DNA of 64,000 nt from Capronia americana (GCA_016110215.1 JADWQD010000012.1:124001-188000), one strand, 5' to 3'; counted from the first letter of the stretch, positions 1 through 10,747 are shown. Translations and numbers: made by a program. The notes: generated by a model not told the origin, from the sequence alone.

Positions 1-18
1 TACTGTTCGCATCCTTGC

Positions 19-1742
19 TCAGTTTTCTGCTTGATGCTGCAAGGCATCCTCCAGGGCTGACGGATTGTGAGGAATAAAGCAGACCTTGTATGCTTTCGGC
101 TGAGTCGTCAACGAGGCAGGATTCGCCACTCCTTCGATTGGGCGAGTCTCAATGAAGCCGTCTGGGACAATCTTGAAACTGTTCAGGACCCTCAAGAAGA
201 GGACGTACAACTCACGGTATGCCAGCTGCATGCCGACGCACATTCTGGCCCCTGTACCGAACGTGAATATGGGAGACTCCGGCCTCTCGAGCCATCGCTC
301 AGGTCGGAATTCTTCTGGATCTTCCCACAGTTCCGGATCTATGGAGCATAAGAGAAGTCAGCCAGGTTAATCGGGCGTGTTGCGAGCGTTGAGCTCTTAC
401 CCATATTGCAAGCCCAGACATTCAGAAATATCACTGTCCCCTTGGGGATGACCTTGTTGTCATAAACAAAATCCTGGATGGTACAGCGGGGCAGCGAGAG
501 TCTGGTCACAGAGTAATACCTAGAAGCAAGTTCAAATGCTGAATGATTACTTGATGTGGAATGCTGGTGACTGACCTTAGGATCTCCTTGATGACCGCCA
601 TAAGGTATGCGCAGCTCTGGTCGTCGGTCGCGTCGCAAAGGGGGTTGTCGACGGAGTAGGTCTCACGGATAGCCGCAAGTGCTTTCTCCTGGATATCTTG
701 TCGCTTCGCCAGCATGCCAATTCCCCACGCCACGGCGGAGTTCATGGTGTCCAGGCCAGCAGCCAACAGCGTGAGGTTGAGAGAGCTCAATTCCAGCCTG
801 TTCAGTTGTGCTTCCTCGTCGACGAGCACGTTCGCTCTAATACATGGTTTGTAAGTGCCTTTGCCAATCCGGTCGTCCAAGTCCTTGTCCAGGATCTGCA
901 TGTACCTGTCTCGGCGGATCTTCATCTCGTTGGCCTGCACAGACGGCGTGTTCCAGGGATTCAGGCGAAGCAGCGGGATATAGTCCTGCAAGTTCCCCGT
1001 CGTGCTCCGGAAGTTACTGATGGTGTCTTCAACGTGGACAATCTCGTGGAAGAGGTCATTCTGCGACTCCATTCGGGTCCCCCAGTGGAGAGTCAGGCCG
1101 ATGCTCATGTTCATGCGAAGAAACAGCGGCATCGGGTTGACTCCCTTCTTGCCAAATTCACCGTCGCGGAGCGCCTCCGAGAGAAAGATTCGAGTCTCAC
1201 GGTCGAGATGAGGAATGTAAGAGGCTACAGCGGGTCGATTGACAGCCGTGGCCACCGCCTTCCTTCGCCTCTTGGTCGACTCAGACCATGGGCTTGTCCC
1301 CAAGGTTGTTCCCGCGGTATCGGAAATGATCTTATTGCTCATGTTAGTTGGGTCACGGAAGATAAATCAACATGGCCGCCCTCACCTTGTGGAAGGTATA
1401 GAACTCTGGTCTCGAGCTCGTTGCGTGCGAGTTCTGGTTGAAGATCGCCTTTGCCGCTGCTGCAGAGTTGACCACAAGGACAGGTATGTTTCCCAGCTGG
1501 ATCTGGTACACCGACCCATACTTTTTGGCCCATTGCCGATATTGCTCTGGAGCGTCCTTTTGGCGAATCTGCCACAAGTTGCCCACGATCGGCTTTCCAG
1601 GAGGGCCTCGAAACCCAGGCACTCGCGCCGACATGCGAGCGAGTTCATAGCCGGCGAATGCAATGACGCTCAGCACCACGATGGCCACAGGCAGGAAGGC
1701 CCATATGTCCTCCGTGAGTCTGGCAACACTTACCGAGGTCAT
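19..1742 (-). CDS. CYP504-like cytochrome P450 (phenylacetate hydroxylase type)
   Basis: A microsomal P450 whose whole sequence resembles the fungal phenylacetate 2-hydroxylase / 3-hydroxyphenylacetate 6-hydroxylase group (PhacA/PhacB, CYP504), which feeds phenylacetate into homogentisate. Coding exons on the minus strand are 1742-1386, 1330-576, 519-401 and 338-19. They join in frame to 516 residues, the normal family length. The N-terminus has a hydrophobic anchor (about residues 12-32) followed by a proline-rich hinge (RGPPGKP). The I-helix has AGLDT, the ExxR motif (KEILR) spans the second intron, and the haem loop reads FGTGARMCVG with Cys as thiolate ligand. It is divergent from the flavin-reductase-like gene and next to acetoacetyl-CoA synthetase, fahA and hmgA, which supports a role in making homogentisate. 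I cannot tell the 2-hydroxylase from the 6-hydroxylase subtype by eye. Confidence 0.88.
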
Positions 1743-2228
1743 TTTCGAGGCTGGTGTTTGAGCTATCGATACACCGAAGAGTCAAGGTAAATGGTCTCGG
1801 ATTGAGCTTGCTGATACTGGTGCATCTGCGACAAACGGAGCCCCCATGCTGACCACGTACTCGTTTTAATGCTCACCATTCTCAGCCAATGATACAACCT
1901 ACGATTCATCCGGTATCACTTGTTTGGTAACTCAGCATGTCTGGCTGGTGAGAACGGAACATCTCCGAGCCAGGTTCCGAGATCCCTGTCAGAATTCCTT
2001 CATTGCGACTCCGCGTCGGCGAGTGCGCGGGCAGCAGTCTGTTGGAGAGATGCAAGCATCCTTATTGGGCGGTGTCCATGCGACTCGGAGGGCACATCCA
2101 TCTGTAGGGCAACGTTCAATAGACGTCGACGACGTCCATTCGACAGCATACTTGCTGCACGAAGGACGCTCTGCCCGGGCGAACCCAATTCCCTGTCAAG
2201 CTGGCTGGCGTCTCATCAGGTCGTCAAA
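1743..2228. promoter_or_regulatory. Shared promoter region of the P450 and the flavin-reductase-like gene
   Basis: 486 bp between two divergent start codons, so it must hold both promoters. The plus-strand frame of the flavin-reductase gene stays open upstream to about 1920, but that part has no ATG in frame before 2229 and no conserved look. No specific regulator site was recognised. Confidence 0.5.
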
Positions 2229-3035
2229 ATGACTCAAGTTAGACCACCTTTCAAAGACGTCGAAGCAACACGCCCGGACTTTGACCGCTCCGCCGAATTC
2301 GTCATCTCAAAGACCGTATCCCCCAACTGGCAATGGGGCGACGGGGCCAACGACGGTGGCTCCAGCCTCTCGAAGAAGCACATCGAAATCAACCCCAACG
2401 AGCCCGGCCGATCCGCCATGAACAACTACAAGTTGTTGATCTCCGGCATCGTCCCCAGGCCGATTGGGTTCGTGAGCACCCGAAACGAAGAGGGCACGTT
2501 GCACAACCTAGCCCCCTTCAGCTATACGCAAGTGGTTAACCACGACCCGCCCATCTTCGTCGTAGGATTTGCTGGCTCCAACGACAAAGACACGCTGAAG
2601 AACCTCAGGTCGACGGGCGAGTGCGTCATCAACATCATCAGCGAGCACTTCGTCGAGGCGGCCAACGCTGCGGCGATCGACGCACCTTACGGTGTGAGCG
2701 AGTGGCAGCTGACGGGATTGACGCCGGCGCCCTGTCGGGAAGTGAAGCCCGATCGCGTGCTCGAGAGCATCTTCAGCGTCGAAGGCAAACTGATCGAGGT
2801 CAAGGATTTTGAAAGCAAATTCACCAGCGGCGTCCGGTCGGGATCTATGGCCATTATTGAGGGCGTGCGGTTTTGGGTCCGCGAAGACGCCTTGAGTCAC
2901 GACCAAGCGTCCATTGATCCTGCTGTGCTGCGGCCCGTCGCTAGATTGGGAGGGATCACGTATGCGCGGGTGACGCAGGGATTTGAACTTCCTAGATTTA
3001 GATACGCAGAGAATAAGGACGGGCTGCCGAACTAG
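2229..3035 (+). CDS. Flavin-reductase-like FMN-binding split-barrel protein
   Basis: An intronless 268-residue protein of the DIM6/NTAB flavin-reductase-like family. The split-barrel FMN domain covers about residues 65-230, with the family signature around SGIVPRPIGFVST, then NLAPFSYTQVV and FVVGFA, which form the flavin phosphate and isoalloxazine pocket. Members reduce or bind FMN and often serve aromatic catabolism; no two-component FMN monooxygenase was seen in this window, so the partner is unknown. The start is the ATG at 2229 (context GTCAAAATGA) because the fold begins soon after it. The last 13 codons are repeated, in frame, directly after the stop codon. Confidence 0.85.
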   Translation: MTQVRPPFKDVEATRPDFDRSAEFVISKTVSPNWQWGDGANDGGSSLSKKHIEINPNEPGRSAMNNYKLLISGIVPRPIGFVSTRNEEGTLHNLAPFSYTQVVNHDPPIFVVGFAGSNDKDTLKNLRSTGECVINIISEHFVEAANAAAIDAPYGVSEWQLTGLTPAPCREVKPDRVLESIFSVEGKLIEVKDFESKFTSGVRSGSMAIIEGVRFWVREDALSHDQASIDPAVLRPVARLGGITYARVTQGFELPRFRYAENKDGLPN

Positions 3036-3083
3036 TGTGCTAGACTTAGATCTGTAGAGAATAAGGACCGGCTGCCGAATTGA
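2994..3083 (+). repeat. 42-bp in-frame tandem duplication across the stop codon
   Basis: The last 13 codons plus stop (2994-3035) recur at 3042-3083, six bases later. 36 of 42 aligned bases match from 2992 and 3040. The second copy is in the same frame, is open, and ends in TGA where the first ends in TAG. The copies end RFRYAENKDGLPN and RLRSVENKDRLPN. Confidence 0.9.
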
Positions 3084-3392
3084 GCATCTGCCTGCCTGCC
3101 TGCGTTTGGCGATAGAATCACTTTGATCGAAAAGACTGGGCTCACGCAACATCTATTCCCTGACTCTACTGTAGCTAGACTCTAATGCACCGGGCTGGAG
3201 ATGTAAATCTATGAGAGAAGGATCATCGACGCCCTCATACTCACCCTCGTCGCTACTGTATACAGTCAGATTCCTGCCCGCCTTCTCATTTGGCCCGTGG
3301 GGTTCGTCGTAGTCCGACAAGTCCAACATCGACATCGACATCAACTAGGATATTGACAACGACAAAGCAGCAACGACCCATCCAAATCCTAC
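3036..3392. other. Convergent intergenic spacer
   Basis: 357 bp between the 3' ends of the flavin-reductase-like and acetoacetyl-CoA synthetase genes. It holds the second copy of the 42-bp duplication at its left end. Nothing else was recognised; both 3' untranslated regions should lie here. Confidence 0.6.
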
Positions 3393-6370
3393 TCAGAGCT
3401 TGGCTTTTGGCGCTCCACCCGCCACACCTGCTGCTCCGGCCGCGTACCGTCTGAACTCATCCAAGTCGCGCGGATCAGCCAGCGTAGCCCGCATCTTGTC
3501 ATCGATCTTCCCCCCGGCCAGCACCTTCTTGACCGCAATCTCCAACTTCTTCCCATTGACGTTATACGGGATCTTGGCCACCGGGTAGAATCGCTTGGGG
3601 ACATGTCTCGGACTCAGCGCCGTGGCGATGGTCTTGCGGAGGAGTGTTTCGATCTCGGCCGTGAAGACGACGCCCGGTTTTGGTTGGACGAATAGTACGA
3701 CTTCCTCTTCCCCCCCATGTTCTCCGTCTGCGTTGCCCGTGTGTTGCTGCTGTTGGCCCACGCATAACGAGTCGTGGATCAGGTCTGGGAACTTGTCGAC
3801 TAGGTTGTAGATCTCTGAGGAGCCGAAGCGGACGCCTGAGGGGTTGAGGATGCCGTCGCTGTGGGTTTTGTGGGTATTAGTGAGACTGATGGCCAGAGGT
3901 GGACGGAATGCTAGGAAATAATAGCCGGTGGATCTTGTTCGTGCTATTATTGGGAAAAGTGTGCGTGGGTTTTGCTCGTGCTGCCGCGGGGGATAGCTTG
4001 GATGGGTAAAGCAGATAGACAGACAGACAGACAGCCAGCCAGCCAGATAGTAGATGAACGAGCGAACAAACAAACAGACATACCTTCGTCCTAGCATTAT
4101 AATCCCGCCAGTTCGGGGGTTGATCTTGGCGTAGTCGCCGTGGGCCCATACGCCTGTGACTTGTCAGTCAGTGCTGGTAGTACCAGGCAGAGGGTTGAAA
4201 TAACCTGGAAACCGTTCGTAATACGCTGCGCGGTATCTCTCGTAGTTTGGGTCGTTCCAGAATTTGACGGCCGCGCTGGGAAATGGCTTTTTGACGACAA
4301 GTTCGCCAGCCTCGCCGGGTGGGCAGCTCTGGCCGTTCTCGTCGAAGACGTCGACGTCGAAGCCTAGCTTTTTGACGGTGATTTCGCCCGCGTGGTGAGG
4401 ATGGATCAGACTGCCGTGGATGACTGGATGCAGTGTGTGTATATTGTCAGCGAACCGGGGTCATTCAAACTCATGTATCTTGAGTGATTCGCAAGCGCGA
4501 CGTCGCGTAGGAACGTTTCACACTCACAAGATCCGCATACTTCTGTGCCGCCGGAGAAAGAGAGGACGGGCCGGTTCCCGAACTCGCTGGCTATCCATTG
4601 CCAGACGGTCTCGGGGAGGACTGCGCCCGTACTGCCTAGGAGGCGGATCTGGTCGACGCGTTGGAACTGGCCTGGCCTTGGGCTTAGCAAGGGTTCGACC
4701 ATCGTGGTACACTAGTAGCGAGCGGAGCAATTCCCTTACTTGGCTTGATTCCACGATCCTTGAGCTCGGTGTAGTATCGAGGGCTTGCGCCGAAGACGGT
4801 CGTCCTAGGATGCAGCTGACTTAGCTGGGGTTCGGACTTTCAAATGGGGGAGAGGGAAAGCGAAAGAGAGGCGCCTCACCCCAATGACAGGACGTTCTCT
4901 ATATGACTTGCTGGGGTTGGATAGAAGGGCGATCCGTCGTATAAGACCAGCGTCGCGCCGGTGAGGAGTCCGCCGAAGAATATATTCCACATGGTCCATC
5001 CGATCTGGGATCAGTAGGGTCAGAAATAGAAAATAGACTGATGCGGTGGCTTCTCACGTTTGAATAATGATAGTAGACGTCGTTGGGTCCGAGGTTTTCG
5101 TAGAGTAGATGCTCTGTTTTCAGGTTGAGAGTCACTGCCTGTGAAATGTTGGTTAGCAGCAGGCACCAAATCGAGAGTACAGCATGGACAACGACCTACC
5201 CCATGGCCGTGCACCATGCCCTTCGGCGCTCCCGTCGTTCCTGAACTGAAGAGGATGAGCAGCGGATGGCTGAACGATAGTTGTGCAAATTCAGTCTTCC
5301 GCGGTCGAGCTCGTTGCAAAAATGAGGCATAGGTGATGCTGCGGATGGTCAGCCTGGACTGATACTGCCCACATGGGGAGAGAAAAGAACAACCCTTGAG
5401 AAAGACGCTGGACGGGTTGAGCTTCTCGGTGGGGTCCATTGGATATCACGACCATGTCGAATCTCCCGGTGCTGTCGTTCGTCGACAAGGCCTGGCCGAC
5501 TCTTGTTGCCCGTGCCACACAGTCGTACCATCTGCCGTTGTATTGATATCCGTCCACGGTGAAAAGGATCTTCGGCTTTATCTGGCGTAGTCGGTCCAGA
5601 ACAGCCTGACGTGCGGTCAGCATCCAATGGACTCACATCCATGGGACGAACCCACGATTTCACCCATATCGCCCGCCAAAGAAGTGAAGATGGCTCCTAT
5701 CGCTGCAGCGGCCAAGAGTACGGTCACAGCGTCTGCCGTGTTGGACCCGATATCTTCACGAAGTCAACGTCGCTTCCTCCGCCAGGACACTCAGCAGATC
5801 ACCTACATGCAACAACGTCGCCTTGCCGTACACCAGATCCGTGAAGTGCGTCTGCATTCGTCCTTACCCGCTGGCGTAGTTCATTCCAGGAGACGGACTC
5901 GCATTGTCCCTTGGCAGATAGTTCGGAAAATGCCTTGAGGGCAGTCCCGTGTCTTCCCTGATCGAGCACGTTCTCGGCGAAATTTAAACAGGCACCTTTG
6001 AAGAACTGGGGAAAGCTGTCCATCGGTACCGTCTCGTCCACGGCCTGCGCAAGTGAGCCTCATGCAGAAATACCCTGGGGACACCAATGAGACTTATCAT
6101 ATCAGGGGGTGATGAACACTTGATGTCGGCGAACTCCCATAGCAGCATCCAAAAGTCGTTCAGATTTCGGACCGACCAAGAATGGAGGTCTTCATAGGAT
6201 GCTGGCACTGTCGTCAGCTCTGAGTCGGTCCCCATCAATAAGCTCCATCACGTACGATGTACTGTCCGCTGGCGAGTCTCGACAAACTGGCGAAACCTTT
6301 CGATGGCGAGATGCGATCTGTCGGAGGAGGGCGTCCACGTGGGACCTTGGCCTCGTTCTGACGCCATCAT
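3393..6370 (-). CDS. Acetoacetyl-CoA synthetase (acetoacetate-CoA ligase)
   Basis: An ANL-superfamily ligase that joins acetoacetate to CoA with ATP. Thirteen exons join in frame to 689 residues: 6370-6256, 6201-6118, 6058-5807, 5753-5656, 5605-5394, 5338-5200, 5138-5058, 5004-4880, 4804-4740, 4671-4528, 4423-4205, 4153-4084 and 3858-3393. The family N-terminal motif SYEDLHSWSV, the AMP-binding P-loop LFSSGTTGAPKG, the signature STGAVLP, the adenylation motif SGGTEV and the hinge/C-terminal lysine region NVNGKKLE are all present. The second intron has a poor donor (GTTCAT), so that junction is the least certain. Fumarylacetoacetase, transcribed divergently next door, produces acetoacetate, so this enzyme fits as the exit step of homogentisate breakdown. 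Confidence 0.9.
4015..4050. repeat. AGAC/AGCC microsatellite in an intron
   Basis: A run of about six AGAC units passes into three AGCC units. It lies in the last intron of the acetoacetyl-CoA synthetase gene (4083-3859), which at 225 bp is three to four times longer than the other introns of the gene. Confidence 0.9.
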
Positions 6371-7345
6371 GCTGTAGCGTTGCGTACGAGGATATTAGAG
6401 CCTCTCTCACAGGCGTCGCTGGGCAAGTCAGAAGGAAAACAGCTGTATTATAACAGATATGAGGTGCCTTCGGAGCGTATGCCGACGCGCCTCTCGGCAT
6501 TTTGATTATTTCGTGTCGCACTTATTTCGGTCCAATTCTCGCGAGTACGTCTCTTTGTGAGGGGACCCCGCACAATCATATGTACTGTGGAAAGTCATTC
6601 TGAATCGACAGATCCAAGTCATCCTTGCATTCCAAACCTCACCGCTGCCGATCTCGAAGACTTTTTGTGTTTTCACATCCTGTCGTCGGCACCAGCCTAG
6701 CATGGCTTCTGCCAAAGACTGTTTTATACAGACAGCCCGGAGGCTTCCGACTTACCGACACCTATGTATGGCTGAAGGAGCCTGTTACCACGGCGACATA
6801 AGTGTATTCCATGATTAATTAGTGCTAGAACCACCTTATTGTGTATTCTTTACCTTCGGTTTCAATGTGTTATACTGAATTCAGCTTACAAGCCCTCTAC
6901 TAAAGCGACCTTTACCTATTTATCTGATGAATCAACAGTGAAGTGCAGAATGACATGATTTCGCTGTCTTGCCATACAAAATGTATCATACGATATTTAC
7001 CCGAAATAAGTGCGAGTTAAATGAGGTCAATGACAGCGCTCTTCATTAATCTTTTTGACCGCCAAGTCAGAAGACGAATGCAAGGACCAAAACAGCTTCA
7101 CAGTCTCAACTGAGAAAGTATTGACTGGGATCTTACGCTAGGATGGGTCATGGACTGAGGACGGACAGTATGGGATGCCCACCTCCGAGGCAGCGGAAGC
7201 TGAAGTCGGCATCGGAATGGCTGAATTGGCGTAACAACAACCTTCGTCAAGCTTCGTCTGAGGTGGTCCTTTTCTCGACTGCTCGACGACAAAGGCAAGT
7301 TATACGTCTCATATCTATCTTGTAGGATAAGAGTTAGCTCACGCG
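6371..7345. promoter_or_regulatory. Shared promoter region of acetoacetyl-CoA synthetase and fahA
   Basis: 975 bp between divergent starts. The part around 6780-7070 is clearly AT-rich compared with the rest of the left arm. No convincing open frame was found. Joint control of fumarylacetoacetase and acetoacetate activation would make sense from this layout. Confidence 0.5.
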
Positions 7346-8665
7346 ATGGCGCCAGCATCATGGCTCGACGTTGCCTCTGATTCTCGATTTTCCCTTGCGA
7401 ATCTGCCATTCGGCATGGCCACGTTTCCTGGCGCAGAGAAACCGGCCGTGGCAACTGCTATTGGGGAGTATGCTCTCAATCTGGCAGTTTTCGCCGCCAA
7501 CGATGGATTTTCCCAGCTTGCAGAAGTTCAGGGTCACATTGACGTCTTTGACCAGCCAACCCTCAACGCTCTGGCAGCCTTAGGACGTGGCTTGTCAGGG
7601 GCGGTGCGGCGCTACCTGCAAGACATTCTCAAGGCGGATACGCCCTACCCTCAACTCCTAAAGGACGACAGGAGCTTACAAAACGGATGCCTTGCTCGGT
7701 TGACACAGGTCCAAATGCATCTCCCCTTCCGTATCGGAGGCTTCAGCGATTTCTACGGAGGCATGAACCACGCATACAACGCGGGTGCGCTCTTCCGGGG
7801 CCAGAATGGCGCGCTGCTCCCAAACTACCTGCACCTTCCTATGGCTTATCACGGGAGAACCTCTTCGATATTCGTGTCCGGGACGCCGGTACGGAGGCCG
7901 TGGGGCCAGATTGTGGAGGATCTTACCGCGGCCGAGAAGCTCCCGATTTTTGTGCCTTGCCGGACCATGGATTTCGAACTTGAACTTGGTTGTTTTGTCT
8001 GTGGCGGGAACGAGCCGTTCGACAACATCTCCATTGAGAATGCCGAGGACAATATATTCGGCTTTGTCTTGCTCAATGACTGGTCAGCCCGAGACGTGCA
8101 GCGGTGGGAATATGTCCCGCTGGGTCCGTTCAACGGGAAGAATTTTGCGACGACCATCAGCGCGTGGGTGGTCTCAGCAGATGCTCTGGAACCGTTCAGA
8201 AAAGCCGGAATGAAACATCCAGGCACGCTGCTTCCGTACCTACAAGAACGGCGCAAAGACTTCACCTACGATCTGAAGCTGGAGGTCCAACTCGTCAGTG
8301 GCAGCACTAAGAAGAAATCGACTATTTGTTCGACCAACGCCTCCGACGGGCTGGTTTGGTCGTTCCCTCAAATGTTGGCACACCACACGATAACAGGCTG
8401 TCCCATCGTGGCTGGCGACCTTCTAGGATCTGGGACGATCAGCGGTGAGACTACATCCTCTCTGGGCTGTTTGCTTGAGCAGACTCTTAACGGGAAGAGG
8501 CCGATCCAGTTGGAAGGAGGCGAGGAGCGAATCTGGCTGGAAGACGGCGACGAAGTGATTCTGCAGGCCTGGGCCGGCAATGAAAAAGATGGCTATGTCG
8601 GGTTTGGCGATGCTGCTGGGGTGTTGCTCCCGGCACACAAGCAAATCGCGTCCACTAAACTCTAG
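7346..8665 (+). CDS. fahA: Fumarylacetoacetase
   Basis: Hydrolyses fumarylacetoacetate to fumarate and acetoacetate, the last step of the homogentisate pathway. A single exon of 439 residues, near the usual fungal length of about 430. The N-terminal SH3-like domain (about residues 10-115) starts SWLDVASDSRFSLANLPFG. The catalytic beta-roll domain includes YHGRTSSIFVSGTPVRRPWG, the acidic metal-site region MDFELELGCF, LLNDWSARDVQRWEYVPLGP and a NASDGLVWSFPQMLAHHT-type stretch with a late GSGTISG turn, all standard for the family. The start ATG lies in GCGATGGCG context. It is tandem with hmgA and divergent from acetoacetyl-CoA synthetase. Confidence 0.96.
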   Translation: MAPASWLDVASDSRFSLANLPFGMATFPGAEKPAVATAIGEYALNLAVFAANDGFSQLAEVQGHIDVFDQPTLNALAALGRGLSGAVRRYLQDILKADTPYPQLLKDDRSLQNGCLARLTQVQMHLPFRIGGFSDFYGGMNHAYNAGALFRGQNGALLPNYLHLPMAYHGRTSSIFVSGTPVRRPWGQIVEDLTAAEKLPIFVPCRTMDFELELGCFVCGGNEPFDNISIENAEDNIFGFVLLNDWSARDVQRWEYVPLGPFNGKNFATTISAWVVSADALEPFRKAGMKHPGTLLPYLQERRKDFTYDLKLEVQLVSGSTKKKSTICSTNASDGLVWSFPQMLAHHTITGCPIVAGDLLGSGTISGETTSSLGCLLEQTLNGKRPIQLEGGEERIWLEDGDEVILQAWAGNEKDGYVGFGDAAGVLLPAHKQIASTKL

Positions 8666-9166
8666 AGTGCTGAGTAGGCTAGCAATTCTGTTCTCAAAGA
8701 AGCAGCCAATACCTGCGTCTCAGTTCCAGTGGTGGAACTCAGGATCTTACCCAGTTCCGGCATGGCAAACGGCCGTGTAGACCATTCGTGTCGAAACCCT
8801 AGCAACCCTTCTTGCTTACCATTTCCTAGCCCGCAGCAGCCCTGTCTCGCTTGCTGATGACGACCCATCATACGGAAAAGGAGGGGTGAGCCTCGGAGGC
8901 GGAAGTGGAGGAACTGGTTTGCAGCTCGGAGGTGCTCGGCAATTTCCGAGCCTCGTCGGCGATACTCCGCAGGGGGAACGACATGTGTGCGATGGCGGTG
9001 CTCCGTGGTCGAGGTAGATTCCCAGGGTCTAGGTGCTAGAATAGATAGACTAGCAGCGCAAGGGATTCGCATCAATGTTTCTCGTCATTAAAAGAAGGGA
9101 AGAAGCGACACTACTGCAAATGGGCGGCAGCACACTCAACGCTCCCCACGATCATCTGCGAACGCG
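8666..9166. other. fahA-hmgA intergenic region
   Basis: 501 bp between two genes on the same strand. It should carry the fahA 3' end and the hmgA promoter. No gene or clear motif was found. Confidence 0.5.
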
Positions 9167-10747
9167 ATGCCTTTCTCAAAGTTCGACACGCCTGAGAAAT
9201 ACAGGTACCACACTGGCTTCGGATCCTATCAAGAGTAAGTCAGGGCCTCCTTTTTTCTCACCCCCGCCGTTCGAGTGTGGTGTACGTTTGACTCACGCGC
9301 TAAACTATCTCCTCACAGATCTGAAGCCATCGAGGGTGCTTTGCCAATCGCACAGAATACGCCCCAACGCCCACCGTTCGGCCTGTACACGGAGAAGATC
9401 TCCGGTAGTGCGTTCCAAGCGGCGCGACCTGAAAACCAACAGACATGGCTGTATCGCATCATCCCGTCGGCGGCACACGAGCCATTTGAACCGGAACCGC
9501 TCACTGATGGCGAGCAAGTGGTCAACTACAATGCGTACGACAACCTCGTGCACATGCCCACCCAAGTGCGCTGGGATCCTTTCGACATCGACGAGAAAGC
9601 AGACTGGGTGCATTCGATGCGCCTGCTCTGCGCCGCGGGGGACGTGTCGGCGAAATCCGGCATGGGGTACTTCATCTTCACGGCCGGCCGGTCGATGGAC
9701 CCCCAATCGGCCTTCTCGTCCGCGGACGGCGAGCTCCTGATCATTCTCCAGACCGGCGTGCTGGACATCACGACGGAGCTGGGCCATCTCCTCGTGCGGC
9801 CGCTCGAGATCTGCGTCATCCCGCGGGGCATCAAATACCGTGTCTCCCTGCCCGGGGGCGCCGTCCGGGGGTACGCCCTCGAACTGCACCAGGGCGTGTT
9901 CACGCTCCCGAACCTCGGACCGCTGGGATCCTTCGGCTGCGCCAACGCGCGGGACTTCCAGATCCCCGTCGCGGCGTACGAGGATGACAGTAACAGCAAC
10001 AGCAATAACGAACAGACCGAATACCGCATCATCACCAAATTCAACGGCCGGCTCTTCACCGCCAAGCAGGACCACTCCCCCTTCGACGTCGTGGCCTGGC
10101 ACGGCACCTACTTCCCCTACAAGTACGACCTCGGCCGGTTCATGACCATGGGCAGCATCTCGTACGACCACCCCGACCCGTCGATCTTCACGCTGCTCGC
10201 CTCGTCCGAGGGCGTAGCCGAAATGGCCATCTTCCCGCCTCGCTGGCTGGTCATGGAAAACACGTTCCGGCCCCCCTGGTACCACCGCAACACCATGGCC
10301 GAGTTCATGGGCCTGATCCACGGCGAGTACGACGCCCGCGTGGACGGCGGGTTCCGCCCCGGCGGCGCCAGCCTACACAACGTCATGGTCGGGCACGGGC
10401 CGGACAGCGCGACCCACGCGCGCGCGTCCGAGGCCGACACACTCGTCCCCCAGAAGGTCGGCGAGGGGAGCATGGCGTTCGTGATCGAGGCGAACATGCT
10501 CGTCGGGGTGACGGAGTGGGCGTGGTCGACCGCGCGGAAGAGGCAGGCCGATTACAATGCCCGCACGTGGTTGGGGCTGAAGAGCCATTTCAAGAAGCCA
10601 GCGGGCGTGAGGGAGAATTCGCCCTTTTGTGCGGGTTATAGTGAGGGGGCCGCGGCGGCGGTGGCGGCACCACACTTGAATGGGCAGGCTGGCAAGGGGA
10701 AAAGAACAGACTCAGAAGGAGAGAGGGAGGGAGTGAATGGTCATTGA
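9167..10747 (+). CDS. hmgA: Homogentisate 1,2-dioxygenase
   Basis: A non-haem Fe(II) ring-cleaving dioxygenase that opens homogentisate to maleylacetoacetate. Exons 9167-9234 and 9319-10747 (84-bp intron with GTAAGT donor) join to 498 residues. Exon 1 encodes the typical MPFSKFDTPEKYRYHTGFG start. The Fe ligands expected for the family are visible: His in WYHRNTMAEFMG with the Glu of AEFMG six residues on, and His in the HNVMVGHGPD stretch. The protein is about 50 residues longer than the Aspergillus enzyme: it has a low-complexity loop rich in Ser/Asn near 9990-10015 and a basic, polar C-terminal tail after KSHFKKPAG. Confidence 0.96.

Noticed and set aside
698..1441. Plus-strand open frame of 247 codons
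   Set aside because: It is antisense to P450 exons that carry the I-helix and other family motifs.
9305..10321. Minus-strand open frame of 338 codons
   Set aside because: It is exactly antisense to the conserved hmgA coding exon in a GC-rich region and has no family character.
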